DNA of 64,000 nucleotides from Rostratula benghalensis (lineage: Eukaryota; Chordata; Aves; Charadriiformes; Rostratulidae), in assembly GCA_013399305.1 (NCBI GenBank), contig VXAI01000091.1, forward strand, positions 186,001 through 250,000, written 5' to 3'. This document shows positions 1 through 18,700 of this stretch, piece after piece. Position 1 is the stretch's first letter; each line of letters begins with the position of its first letter. The notes under the pieces were generated by a model that was not told the origin of the DNA, did not search any database, and was given only the letters and a program-made list of their open reading frames with translations. A program made the translations under genes and the position numbers.

Positions 1-6178
<6,178 letters not shown>

Positions 6179-6660
6179 AACAGTACTTGAAGTGAAACAG
6201 AGGGCTGCCTAAGGAGTAATTGGTACAGACTACTGGAAAGCAGCCAGAGTTTACAGGACTTTACAGATCGTTAAGTATCTGCATTAAAACTTGACATTAA
6301 GAAAAAATAATACAATGTGAAATGTGTTCATCAAAGCCTCCTTGCCATGTAGCGAGGATTTACACACTGTAAGTAAGAGCACAATAGGACTTGAGACAAG
6401 ATTTCTAGCAATCCAATTATGGTTTGAACAATAATATATGTATTTTGTTTCAGCTAGAAGGCTCTGATGATATTGATCATTGGAAAACCTTTTCCCTATG
6501 TTGCGTGTGTGGTTTTTTGTTTTCAGTTTTGCCATGACATTGACGTCTGGCTTTCTTCCTGATAACTACTAACTTAAAATGGGACGTTTGTAAACTTTGG
6601 TTCAGTTTTTGACTTTTTTTATCCTTAATGTGCCAAATAAAACAATTTCCCTATGCAAAG
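6179..6660 (+). other. SPAST: SPAST 3'UTR
   Basis: Non-coding sequence after the SPAST stop. The first good poly(A) signal is AATAAA at 6636-6641. More AATAAA matches lie near 6858-6870, so a longer 3'UTR form is possible. Confidence 0.7.
6636..6641 (+). terminator. SPAST: SPAST poly(A) signal
   Basis: Canonical AATAAA about 460 bases after the stop codon. Cleavage would fall roughly 15-30 bases further on. Confidence 0.55.
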
Positions 6661-9600
6661 TGGAAGAACAGCAATGGGGAATTACAATTATTAAGATGTA
6701 AGAAGCAGCTGGTCTGTTATTATTTGTCTTTTTGTTTAGTTGCAATGTGACTGGATTGTTCACAGAACAGTTTTAAAGAAGACCTTTGATAGCAGAACAG
6801 CAAAAACCCCCAACCGTATAAAACCAATTCAAACTGTCTTTAAAAAAAAAAATTACTTAATAAAAATAAAACTAGACTAAGACATTCATTTACTGGCAGT
6901 ATTTTCTCTTAACGCATTTTGTAACGCTTCCATTGGTAGAATCTTAGCTTACGCTTATGGTGTACAACTTGAAGCCCAGCTGATGTTTGGAGAGTAAGTG
7001 ATGCTAATTGTCAAGTTTCACAAATGGTGTGTTTCTACTCTGTATTTTGGTCTGTTTATGATAATTGAAAGTAAAATTTCCATTGTGATAATTTTTTTAA
7101 TCTACACATGTAAGCATTAAGATGTGAGGCTACATGTTTAATACATGGCACACATTAATGTTTTTATAGCTTTCATACGTTTTGGTTTATATATTAAAGT
7201 ATGAAACACTCAACTGACCTGCTTTTTTAAAAAAAAATCGAATCTTTATACAAATACTTGTTTTTATTATATAGATGACAAGCTATTAAAAAAACTCCAC
7301 TTAGGGTAATAGCCTTTAAATACTATAATAAAGGAAAATATGTTTGTCTTTACTGCTAAAGGCCTGACAGCTCGTTTACAAATTCTACGTGGACTAAACA
7401 CGGATGTTTGCAAGGCAGAACACTAGTTCCCTCTTAGAGCAGATTTGTGGGGTTTCTTCTGTTTTGTTTTAAAAAAGACAACTCTCCCAACTTGGTGATA
7501 ACACAAAAATGCATATTGTTTACAGTTTAAATTGAGTTATAAGCTTCGTTTGCTTTTGGTCTTAGCAGAAAATTTTGTTCTTAATTAATGTTTAATTTAT
7601 TTTTTATTGGTAGGAGTGAGATCTTTCTGGGACTACTCACCTGAAAGTTGACTATAAATAATATATATTATAAATGTCTAGATATATATATGAAAAAACC
7701 CAAACCCTAGCTGATAGATGAGGTGTAAGTATAGTAATACCCAGAGAGGACTCTGTGCTCACTGCATAGTGTTGGGTGCTCCATGGCAGAGACTGGATCA
7801 ACCTTTTGAGACGCACAGATGCAATACATTTGGGATTCTGGTGTTTTTTGAACCAGAGGTGCTTTTAACTGATCTTAAGATTAAGAGCAATTAAATAAGA
7901 GAAGATTGTGTTACACTAGTATTGCCTTTTGAAATAGTCTAACCAAACTGCTTCTAGCCTTCTAGGGGTATGACTCTGTCAAGTGTATGTCTGATGTAAA
8001 TGAAACATATGACTTCTGTTCCCCTGATTCACTTCTCCTGCAGAAATGAGAAATGTTAGAAGATTCCAGTTTCTGAAATCTCATGCGTTGCTTGCTTTGA
8101 CTTAGTTCTGCCTTCAGTAGACTGTCCCTGTTGCTGGAGGCTCCTGGCTGACGAGATCCATATTTGCCATAGACCTCAGTGCTAAGCACGAGTGTTACTG
8201 TTTTATTAATAACTACCAGATCACTAAAGAGCTAACAAAGGCCCTTGGTCTTCCTCTTCATAAAGTTTGTGAACTTTGCTTGAGAGCCTTTGCAAATGAA
8301 AACTTGGAGGCTAACGCTTCTAGCTTTGAGTGTTCCTACCTATTTGTTATCAAACTCTTGTTTTCCTCCACTTAATTTCAAAGAATGTGCTGGTATGCAT
8401 TTCAAAAGCATACCTATTGGCATGTCACAGGTACCTGAAATGTAGAGGCAGGAGTTCCCATCTGCTGAAGCACCACCAGTGTGCAGCACAAAGGGTCAGG
8501 AGTCCCAGCTGCTGCTTCAGAAAGAAAAGGGATGAGCCCTTTCACTCGTTCCTACAGCCAGTTCAGGGCGAGAGAATCTGAGTGACTGGTACCACTGCTT
8601 TTTGGTTATCTATTCTGCCCTGATTGTTTTCTGCCTAATGGATGAACTACGGCTCTCTAAATTAGTGCTGGAACACAGTAATAACTTAGTTTTGTTCTGA
8701 AACATCAGTTTGCCCCACAGCTGCTGGATTTTTAGCCCATGACCAAGTGCCATTTAGTTCATAAATCTCCCTAAAATGTCTGTCTTATGCTATTTTCTGA
8801 ATAGTGTCTTTTTAGAATAAATTTTTGCCTCTTAAGGTATTATCTCACATCTTCTGGTTTCTTGTTCTACGTGTACTGAGCAAGTCCCAGCTCAGAGGCT
8901 TTTTGTCTGTGTGTTGGAGTAATTGTTTCTAAAAGCAGATGGGAGGGAGAAACCCCCAAACCACCCCCCACCTCCCCCAAACCTCTCTGCCTGTATTTCC
9001 CAAATCTATGGTATTTTACATAGAACATTGCAACTGTATTTACCATAAAATCAGATTGTGTTCTCATACGGTATCTTGAGCTAGAATAGGATAAGCAGGA
9101 GAGGAGCTTGGATGCTTTCAACCTTTACAAAGGTTGGAATTACATTAGCTCTCTAAACTGCCTTTTTTTTTCTTTTTTTTTTTTTCTTTCCTGAATCTGC
9201 CCACTGCTGATGAGTGACTTTGAGATCATTAGGAAGCAGCTTGTCTGGCCCTCCTCAAGTGTGTTTTACTGACTTGAAGTGTAGCAGTTACTGGAGGGAG
9301 AAAAAGAAAACACAACCCAAGGCCCCTGGTTTTTTTTTAACCTTCTCCGTACATCTTTGCCTCTTTGTACTTTTTATTTTTCTATGTGTTAGAAGAAGAG
9401 TCTCTTCTCAAGCAGTGGGTTGCTGCTTTCAGTGACATAACAGGACAAAACCTCAAGCGCTGTGCGATGCTCTTTCTCCTTAAAATGAAAATTTGTTATG
9501 TGTTGTGATATCCCCTTTACTAATGTTGGTTTTTCTGTAGAGTACACCAAACCTGTACAGGTTCTCCCCTTGCACCTAAGACAGAAACCCCCCCCACACT

Positions 9601-12273
9601 GAATATTAAAGATGAGCCTTAAACTGGGATATTAATGCACATGTAAGTCCTCTGTCCTGTTAGTTTCACAGAATGTACAGAGCTCAGTGTGTCAGGTGTA
9701 GGCATTCTGCCTGAAACGTCTTGCTGATTCTACTGCAGGAAGTCAGTCACTAATACAGTTATGTTGAATATGGCCCTGCAGCTCACTTTATGTAGATAAT
9801 AAATGTGATTGTAACGCTTCGAAGTGGGGAAGAATGGGATCTGTGAACTGAGAAGAAGTTTGTTGTTGCTGCACTAATTAGAGGCCATTGCTGATCTCAC
9901 TGTTAAGATTTTCTCAGAGGTTTTTAAAATTACAGCTTTTATATGTCTAACTTAGACAATTAACCTTGCCTTCTGGTGTAGAATAAATAGTACATTTTTC
10001 TCTTCTAAATAAGTGTTTTTTACCACTGCTTGGCACTGTTGCCAAGCCATCTTGTGAAAGTGAATTACTTTACACTGGCAATACTGAAGTTCAGACCTGC
10101 TGGCAAATTTGAGCTGTCTGTTCTGAACCAGTATGGAAGCAGGGTTCTGCTTAGGGCTTTGTTAACCACCTCTGGTCAAACTGTGCCCTCGATTCCTATA
10201 GCGCTTTCCAACCCAAGACATGGATAATGCATAGCAGGGCCTGAGATGTCTTTCCCTTCCTACTCAGTGCTTCAGTGAAGCTTCTGCATGTGGCAGCCTT
10301 GGGAGGCGGCAAGCGTGTTTGTAGGTTACAAATCTTCATTTGTTGTCTGGCAGACTCAAGCTTCCCTTGTGTTTGTGGTGTTGGGGACTTCTACCAGACA
10401 CCCAAAATGACATGGGCGGTAGCAAGCAGGTAGTGATGATCTGCTGCTCATCCTATCAGATGAGCAATGGATCAGTTGTTTTCTTTTAGAATTTTTTTTT
10501 TCCTTTCAATATTCTTTTCAACATTTTTTCTTTTAAATACTGTAGCTATTAATTCCACAGGATGAGGAAGTTAAACTGTCACTTCCTGCAAATACAAAAT
10601 CATCTTCTGAAATACGGGGAAATGTGTATTGCGTTTTTCCCGCTTCTCACGTAAAGCGTTAACTGTCTTAGGGTGGAAACTGTGTCCTTTGTCAATAACT
10701 ACCTCCTGAGTTCGGCAATAATTGGCAAGGTATCTACTCCTCCAGTGGCTTAAATATATTGGCGAAACACAGGGGCTTCTTTGGAGTTTGATCTTTTGAT
10801 TTGCAGATTCCTGACACAGTACCTGGAAACTATGGTCATCAACTCTTGGTTTGCTCTAAGACTTTCCTTGCCTTCATGAGACTCTTTGCTTAAAATCCTG
10901 TTTCAGAGAAGTGGCTTTGAGATGAAAGGTTCTTTGTAGCTGGTTAATACAGGCGTATTCTTCTGAGGTTCTCAGTTCTGTGGGGCCTGTTCTTCTGCGG
11001 CCTCTCGGTTCTGTGGGGTTTTGTTCAACACTTGAAGTGGGGAAGAAAGTACTTCATCTAGTACTCACACACCAGTCAAAGGGACTGAAAACATAGAAAC
11101 TGGTTTTGCCACATTATTCAAATTTTTATTGATCTGAAGGGCTAGTCAGTATTTTTCAGAAATCTGGATTAAAGTGACAAAAACAAAAAGTGGAGACAAA
11201 ATGCTATACTCCACCCCCTTTAAATATATTTATTCGACAACTCCAGTCTAAGATGGGGTTAATTCTTGTATTTTGTTGTTTTGAAGCACTTTTGTTTCAT
11301 TGTTCCTTTAAGATATTGTTTCCTGAAATGTTAAGACACCTCTTTATTAATAAGCAATGTAAAAAAAGCATGATGAGCAGACACATAGCTTTAGCTTCAC
11401 AATAAAATGTTGCATTTGTCCTGTTCTTACTGTTTTCTTGCCTGTTTATCAGATAAAATATGAAAAACTAAGAGCCTTTTCATGAAACCCGAAGCCTGTT
11501 AAGTTGCTGCTGGTTTGAAAAACAAACCAAAACCAACCAGGTTGTTGTATACCATATGATGGAACATTAAATATGTATATACCTCATTTAGTTTCTAAAG
11601 GACGTTAACTCAAGTTCTTAAAACTGATGTAAACAGAAGTGCTACTTCCTAAATAAATGTGCTGAAACTGAAAGTGTGTGCTTATCCTAGTCTTGCTAAA
11701 TCACAATGAAAACCAGGAGGTTTCACATAACTAATTCTGGTAGTCATGGTGAAGTCCTGAAAATAGCTACTTGGAGACAATTTACTTTATTTCAAAATGA
11801 TGCCTTCTTTTCTGCAGGGGTGAAGAGTGCTGCTATTATTTTGGAGGTAATAACCACATCTTGTTGGTGCTTGCAATTCTTTCTGACCGTTGTCTTGAGG
11901 CTGTATCTGGACTGCTAACGATTACTGGGGCTTTCTATTCTTACAGTTACATCCTGAAGATAACATAAAAAGTTGGATTATTTTAATATTCCTATCTGGC
12001 AGCATTAGGGCTCTCAAAAAGCAGCCATGACTGCTGCCTTAAACACATCATCCTATCTATCACTGTTAAAACAAGTGAAACAAATAAAAAGCAATTGAGG
12101 ATAACCCCCCACAACGTTTTGGGTTTATGATTGAAGCATAAGAGCCATTACTTCTTCTGTTGGGCACTAATTTCCTTGGTAATTATCCAGTATCTCTCTT
12201 TGGCTGAAATGCTGCTACTTGGAGGTAGATTCTGAACTGCTGAAATTATTTCAATTAGCAATTTTCTGTACAG
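6661..12273. other. SPAST-SLC30A6 spacer, first part
   Basis: AT-rich stretch without a confident gene. Several short AG...GT-bounded open segments occur, for example 8391-8437, 10561-10650 and 11818-11846. They could be upstream exons of the unidentified gene that follows, or chance: 10561-10650 is open in two frames and some would need introns too short to splice. Part may be extended SPAST 3'UTR. No LINE or RNA gene was recognised. Confidence 0.5.
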
Positions 12274-13669
12274 GTTGCAGATACTCTATCTTGTAGAGGA
12301 GATGCTCAGATAAGCTTAGTGAAGAAGAAAGAGCCTGAAAACAATATCCCAGCACTTGCTATGTTGAAGTCAATCAAGATAATGGACTTGGCAGCATACC
12401 CTGCACTGAAGCAGGTTAGACTCATTAAAAGATAAATCTTGTCCCCTTCCAAGATGGTGTGAGACAAGGCTCTTGTGCTTAGTGTCTGATGCAGGTGTGT
12501 TGCACATGAAAATCTATTTATTTCTATATTTTAATGTTTTCAGTTTGTCAGAGAATAGTGAGAAAAATTAGTTTAAAATTGGGTTTGTGGCCTTTTTTTT
12601 TTTTCCCCACTCGAGCATTCTTTCTGCAAATTTCTAAATGCTGTGTGAAATTGTGAAATCCAGCCTGTTTCCTACAAGGGTTCATATGGCTCTGGAACAG
12701 ACAAAGAATTATGCAACCTTTTCTAAGTAGGTTTTTTTTTCTGTGTGTAAAGATAATACAGAAAATATTATGTAGTGGTAAAAGCAGAAAGATGTAACTA
12801 AAATCCATCTCTCAACATGTGAGGGATTTATTCCAGGTGCTGTGGTGTAGCTAAAAAAAAAAAGGGGGATGAAGGAGGAATTTCAGCAGCCTACAAACAA
12901 CCTAGTGAGCAAATTGTGTTGTTTTTACCAAATGCTTTTGAAGATTCCACTTCTTTTTGCAAATTTATATTGTAAGCTCAAGATGTTCTATTATTGTAAC
13001 TTCTATTATTATCAAATCTTATTTTAATATTTTGTGAAAGGCCTCAAATTTGCCTCAGTTCCAAGATGTCCTTGAAGACTTAGTTTTGTTACGTGCAGAG
13101 TGCTACTGTCACCTGTGGTATTTATCTCCTGTGAGTTGTAGAAGTGCAGTTTCTTATAACTTAACTGTTTGCCTCTTCAGGGAAGAAACATCCTAAGACA
13201 TGAAATAATCAAAAAGCCCGATAATAATGAAGTAACTGAAGAACTTTGTACTTGTGGACCATATCATACAGATAAAATGGTATCCCTATGGTTGACCTGA
13301 CTTCTGATTTCCTGGTTAAATTTGAGTGGAAGCAGCAAGCTGCAGTTTTGAATTCCCTTACCAGTCATGCAAATTTTACAGAGTGCAAATGGATTTTTTA
13401 AAAATTGTTCCCAAAACTTCTGTGCACTGGAAAAAATGTCTTCATTATATCCAACAGCTGTCTGAGACATTAAATGCATGTCTCATGTAATACAATTACT
13501 TGTCCAGTCTGGTAGTTGTTCGTAATTGATGCTGTGTCCTATAAGGACTGGATACACTCAAAATCTGGAAAGTAATTACTTTTTTTTATCAATAATGACA
13601 ATACAGGCACTGCAAACTGCAGACAGTACATACTTAAAATTAATCCAGAGTGGCTGGGAAGCAGACTAA
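12274..13669 (+). CDS. Unidentified multi-exon gene, 3' part (candidate)
   Basis: I do not recognise this product. Four blocks, 12274-12414, 13041-13130, 13181-13279 and 13607-13669, are each flanked by AG and GT (the last ends in TAA). All are phase 0 (47, 30, 33 and 20 codons plus stop), so they join without a frame break. The first three blocks are open in only the joined frame; the other two frames carry stops. The joined 130 residues include LAMLKSIKIMDLAAYPALKQ, then a helical segment with AECYCHLWYL, a short Cys motif ELCTCGPYH, and the C-terminus YLKLIQSGWEAD. No signal peptide, membrane segment or catalytic motif is seen. Weak points are the 50-nt intron at 13131-13180, a poor donor (GTATCC) after 13279, and no identifiable 5' exons or promoter. 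An AATAAA follows at 13935. I know of no human gene between SPAST and SLC30A6. It could be a lineage-retained gene, a decaying pseudogene or, less likely, chance. Confidence 0.45.
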
Positions 13670-13934
13670 TTTTAAAGACCATGGCTTCTTTCTGGTTTCA
13701 CTTCATGTTAGGTAAGTCTTTTGGTGTGTTTCACGGGACAGATTAGATTCAAAGAACATTTTTAACCACTTAACTGTGGGCAATAGACAACTGAATAGAC
13801 CATTAAAAGACCAAACAGGGCAGTGTTACAGAAGGCTGTTTCAGGTATCTTCCTAGGCACAATGATGTGTCTTAATCCAATACCTAGCTTCAATTATTAT
13901 TCCTAATTCTTTTCACTTATTTCCCAAGCACAAC

Positions 13935-13940
13935 AATAAA
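13935..13940 (+). terminator. Poly(A) signal after the unidentified gene
   Basis: AATAAA 266 bases after the TAA of the candidate terminal exon and just before a CR1 copy. It fits a short 3'UTR for that gene but could be chance in AT-rich DNA. Confidence 0.35.
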
Positions 13941-13955
13941 TAAGTTGTCATATAA

Positions 13956-14150
13956 GGTTGCCCAGAGAAGCTGTGGATGTCCCATCCCTGGAAGTGTTTA
14001 AGGCCAGGCTGGATGGGGCTTGGAGCAACCTGCTCTAGTGGGAGGTGTCCCTGCCCGTGGGAGCGGAGCTGTTGTGGTGGAGCATCAGGACCCCCACGAT
14101 GGGAACTTGATAATCTTTAAGGTCCCTTCTGACTTTAACAATTCTATGAT
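13956..14150 (+). repeat. CR1 LINE 3' fragment (sense)
   Basis: Typical CR1 3' end: GGTTGCCCAGAGAAGCTGTG, then the CCATCCCTGGAAGTGTTTAA block, then GGTCCCTTCTGACTTTAACA and an ATTCTATGAT tail. It is 5' truncated and degenerate, so it is an old insertion. Confidence 0.9.
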
Positions 14151-14799
14151 ATCACTGAAGATTTCTGCACATTAAATCCCATGCAGGTGTTTTGTAATGC
14201 AATTTGCCTTAACAGAGCTATCTGGACTCCCATGAAGACTTTTGTGCTGTGTTTTCTTCCTAGTGAGGGTTGGTTTCATGTAGAGTGATCTTAATGCCCA
14301 CATTCCTTCTGACAGAAACTATCGGGCAGTTCAGTGATCTGTTAGCGAGGCCACACAAGGGGATAGCCGTCACCTTGCAGCCTTCGTGTTCCCAAAGCTG
14401 CAGTAGCAATACTCACACCAGTATCTTAAATATGGCTCTTTTTCCTCCCTCAAAGTCTTCTTTCTGTTTCCCACCATAACAGGCTTTGGGAGGGGGTTAG
14501 CCCGGCTGCAGATCGCTCCTCTGAACTGCGATGCTTCTAATGTTTTAACATATTCAGAGCAAAGGCTGCATTTCTCGCACCTTCAGCACACAACAAAGTG
14601 ATTACATTTTCAGCAGAGTTCCTGCGGTTCGCAGAGCTACTGTCCTTTCGGGGTTCTCCTGGGGGAAAATCCACTCAGGAAGATGTGTTAACATAGAAGG
14701 TAGCGGCAGAGAGGGGGCTGGCGGATGCGACGCTGGCGTGATTTTAGGTGTATTTAGGTGTATGTACAACGGAGGGTAAAACAGGCGAGGGAGTGGTGA

Positions 14800-15760
14800 A
14801 ACAAACCCGTCGCCTTGCGGAGCTGTAGCGGCGGAACATCACGACCACCCCGAGGGGAGCGCTTTCCTTGGATTCTCACAGACAAAGCGGGGAGGTACAA
14901 CGCAGCGGGGCTTTCACGCACGCACAAACCACACGCCGCAAGGGAAGGCGGGCGGGCAGGGCCACCGCTGCCGTCGCCTTTCTGCCCGCCCCACGGTCAC
15001 GCTGCCTGAGCACGAATCGACCCCGGGTTTCGGGGCGCCACCTCCGGGGAAGAGAGAAGGGAGCGGGGATCCAAGCTGCTCTGTCGGCTGAGGTATCCCC
15101 GCTCTAACGCCCCTGCCGTTAAGCGCCCGCCACTTCCGTGAAGCGTCACATCCGCTGCCGCGCGCGGCCTTACGGGCCCGCTCGTTGCCGTAGTGACGGG
15201 AGGCTCCTCCGCCTCTTCCGGCTTCGCATGGCGCCGTCTCTTCCGGTGCGGGGAGTAATATGGTGAGTGGCCCCTGCTGAGGGGGAGGGAGGGAAGTCGC
15301 GCGGGGGAGCGGGGCGAGGGAAGCGGTGGCGTGAGGGTGGCTGCTCCCTTCCGGGGGCTCTGCGGCTGGGCTGGGTAGCGCAGGGCGTCCCGGGGCTGCT
15401 GCCCGCCCGGCCCGGCCCGGAGCGCGCTGCCCCCCGCCGCGTTCCTGGAGCGAGCCCCTGCCGGGCCAGCGGTGACGTGGCTGCGCGCGGGGGTCTCGCC
15501 CCGCCCGGCTGGGCCTCTGCAGCGGGCGGCCTCCTCCGTTACCGTTAGGCGGGTGCCGCTGGGGTGAAGGAAGTGCCCCGGGGCGGCCGTTAACGGCTGC
15601 GGGGCGCGGGAGGAGCGGGCGCTGTGGCTTTGCGTGTGGTGTTTCCTCTTCAGACACCCCCGGAAACCTTGTCCGCGGTCACCGGCGGGTCTGCAGGGCC
15701 GCGGCGGGCGCGTAGGCCCCGTAGGAACAAGCAGTAGGGGCTCAGCCCTGACGCTGGGCG
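14800..15760 (+). promoter_or_regulatory. SLC30A6: SLC30A6 CpG-island promoter
   Basis: Abrupt shift to GC- and CpG-rich sequence around SLC30A6 exon 1. Several ETS-type CTTCCG cores lie just upstream of the start codon (near 15133, 15215 and 15240). A CTCF-like match lies at 15035-15048 on the minus strand (12 of 14 consensus positions). No TATA box stands out, as expected for a broad housekeeping promoter. The exact start site cannot be read from the sequence. Confidence 0.8.
15260..15262 (+). CDS. SLC30A6: SLC30A6 exon 1 coding part: only the ATG
   Basis: The start codon is the last three bases of exon 1, directly followed by GTGAGT. Position -3 is A, and the first base of exon 2 supplies G at +4, so a favourable Kozak context is completed only by splicing. 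The choice rests on exon 2 opening in phase with GTIHLFRK, as in human ZnT6. Confidence 0.88.
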
Positions 15761-18700
15761 ATGATTTCAGTCTGGGCCTCAGGGGTTTCATTCAGCGCTG
15801 AATCAGCCGGGGAACGGGAATGTGCACCGGGACACACCAGCTGTCTGGTCCCTGTGCCCTTGTGCCGGTAAAAGCACGGGACTGTTGCCCCGGTAGATGC
15901 AGCTCACTTCCTAAAGAAGAAAAATCATCTGCTGGGACTGAGCACCCCGTATTCTTCTTCAGCTGGGTGTCTGAACTTTCCCTTTTGATGCTAGGCACAA
16001 ACGAATTGACACCAGTGTCAATAACAGGTTCTGTCACCTGTTGGTGTTGAAGGAGCAGACACTCACACTCACTCTAGAAATACTTCTTGTAGGGCTGTTC
16101 CAGCGCCAGTGGGACCTTCAGTGGCTGAGGTCTGGGGCAGCTGCCGTCCCCTTCAGCTTGGAGGTGTTTCCTTTCCCTCCGCTGTGTTGCCACAAGTTTA
16201 GGAGGTAGGGAACTTTAGTGCCAAAGTGCAACGTGGGCTGAATTGAATTGGAGCTTGCTTCCAGGGGTGAGCTATGGCTAGCCTGGGTTTGCACGGGACT
16301 CTCTGATCCAGAATACACAGCTTTAATGCACGCCGTCCTGTGTGTAAGTGAGGAGGTGTGGCACAGTGCACTTGGGCAACGGACAGAGCACTAACAGCAA
16401 GGGAAAGTGACACAGTAACTTATGCAAGCAGGCAGTCCACTGACTGTTAGGAAAGCTTTCCAAAGTGTACTTTCAAACTGTATGTCTTTTCTGAGAAAAA
16501 TATAATCACATGGTGATTTGCTAGTAAAAAAAAATAAAATAGTGTCAGCCTTTTGTCCCAGGTGAGCAAAACCTGGGGTCTATAATGCTGCTTTTTTAAT
16601 TGATAACCCCAAGATGTATGTGTATTTCTACAGACAGATCCTGTGAAATACAGCTTTGTTGAGAACTGTGTCTGTAAGTTCATTGAGTCTGTTTTGGTAA
16701 CCAGCCTGTTAGTATGTCTTTTTGTCTTCTGCTGGCTGATAGCTTACAATAAAGTTTTATTTCATCCGGCCCCAAAGCACCACATATGACAGACCACCTA
16801 GTACAAGTCCACAAATTTCTCTTGCAAATCAGAAGGGCTTTTCATGTGAAAAGCTTATTTCTTTGTGGGGAGAGTAGGACAGAAGTCAGGTACCTAGAAG
16901 CTTTAGCCCTCTGAGGAAGAGGAGAGAGTGGTATGGTTGATGAATTTTTCTGGTAGTCTGTACCCTGATACGCTTTCAGGAGAGCCACATAACACCCCCT
17001 TCCTCTCATCTTCTACACACACGTGTGTCCTCTCCACCCTCAGGAAAGGAGAGAGAGCACCTACAATGACCGTGTCTGCCGTGCACATCTAGGTTAAGGC
17101 ATGACTAAGGTCTCAACCCGTTATTTGTCTTGTGCCCACCACATTACAGGTGATACCAGCACTGTTTTTATTTCTCTGATAGTCTGTTGTATATTTATAC
17201 AAACTCAGTATTTCCTGTTTAATAAACCAGTTGGCTTTGGGTGCGAAGTGTGCTTTGATAAAGAAAAATATTTGTGTTTTCAGAACATCTGTAATAGTTT
17301 TACTTAAAAAGTAAACTTTTAAGTAAAAGTAAAAAACCCACTCTTTAAATGATCTTCTGGTATGTTTTCCAGTAAACTTAAATTCGGGATTATATTTAAA
17401 TGAAGCTTGATTCTAAGTCACTCATCATTATCTAATATAATAACCATGTCCATGTAAAGCGGTTATAAAAAAATATTGGTGAATTTAGTGTTCATGGGCT
17501 ATCTCTAATTAACAAAAACCTCATTCTGATTCTTTGATGTAATTATGAAAACAGTTCATAAATGAAGATTTCCTTTTTGCCAATTATTATTGGCAAAAAC
17601 TATTATTCTAAGTGAAATTTTAAATTAAACTGTAATATTTTTTTTTAAAGGGGACAATACACCTATTCCGCAAATCACAGAGATCATTGGTTGGAAAGTT
17701 AACACATGAATTCAGGCTGGTTGCAGCAGATAGGAGGGTAAGTATTTCTTTTAAAAATCAATAATAATAATAAAAGATGTTAGGTGTGATAAGTACATTA
17801 TTAACTTGATTATATTTTGAGACTATTTTGAAATTTTCTAGCTGTGCTTAAAAGAAACCAAAGCGGCTGTGAATATGGGTTCCTTCCTATGCATTGTCCC
17901 TGTCAATATGTGTACTCCAGAGTTGTACTTGTATTTGATACATTCAGTGGAACTGTAAACTGAGTATACACAGCTGTTTTGGGGACCTAAGTTCCAGCAC
18001 AAAGGAAGGAACCCACTACTGTAAAGTAGCTACTCCTAAAAGTATTTTAAGCAAGGTGTGCAAGCACTGTTTATAAACAAGTTTTGAGCCAATCTATAGA
18101 GTTGAAAGTAGAATATGGCCTTGTTCTAAAATGAGTTGTAAATTTTTGGGAGGGAGGAGAAACCAGTTCTGCTTGCATGATGAAGTACTTCGATATTGTT
18201 TTTTACAACCAGATACATCTATTTTTTTCCTGTAAATTTTGGAAGATGTAAAATACGTGTTTATTCTCACCAACAGTCCTGGAAGATCTTGCTGTTTGGT
18301 GCTATAAATTTAATATGTATTGGCTTCCTGCTAATGTGGTGCAGCTCTACAAACAGCATAGGTAAGTACCTCTCTGGAACTAAAACTGCATCCAGCTGCC
18401 ATGTGTTTCTTAACTTGTGAAGTTCCAACATACTAAAAAAGCAAAGTTCAGCACGTAATGGAATCAGGTGGCTGCACAGCCAGGTTTGGAAAGTGCTTCC
18501 TTTGAATTGCTACAGTCAATTTATGAGTCATTTCTTGCAGGCAAGTGTGAATGGGTGAAAGTCCTTCAAAGTTTCCAAGTTTTTCCAGATCTACTGGTGT
18601 TTTCTTCCTGCAGTACACCCTGTATCTTTAAGATTGCAAAAAAAATAGACTTCTAAGTTAGTCCTCAAAGCTGTTTCTTGCATAAATGGTACCAGTGACA

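Larger units (their letters stand above)
15263..17650 (+). other. SLC30A6: SLC30A6 intron 1
   Basis: GC-rich at its 5' end, AT-rich afterwards. Two perfect inverted repeats lie at 17298-17328 and 17574-17599, close to exon 2. No CR1 or other gene was recognised. Confidence 0.85.

Noticed and set aside
10279..10430. Two more exon-like segments (ASVKLLHVAALGGGKRVC and a following CAG-GTAGTG block)
   Set aside because: Joining them would need introns of 29-39 bases, too short to splice, so at least one is chance.
15035..15048. CTCF-like match in the SLC30A6 promoter
   Set aside because: Two mismatches in very GC-rich sequence; kept only as a remark in the promoter entry.
14914..15791. Long overlapping open frames (247 and 264 codons) on the minus strand at the SLC30A6 promoter
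   Set aside because: CpG-island artefact: stop codons are rare in GC-rich DNA. Composition is Pro/Ala/Arg/Gly with no domain.
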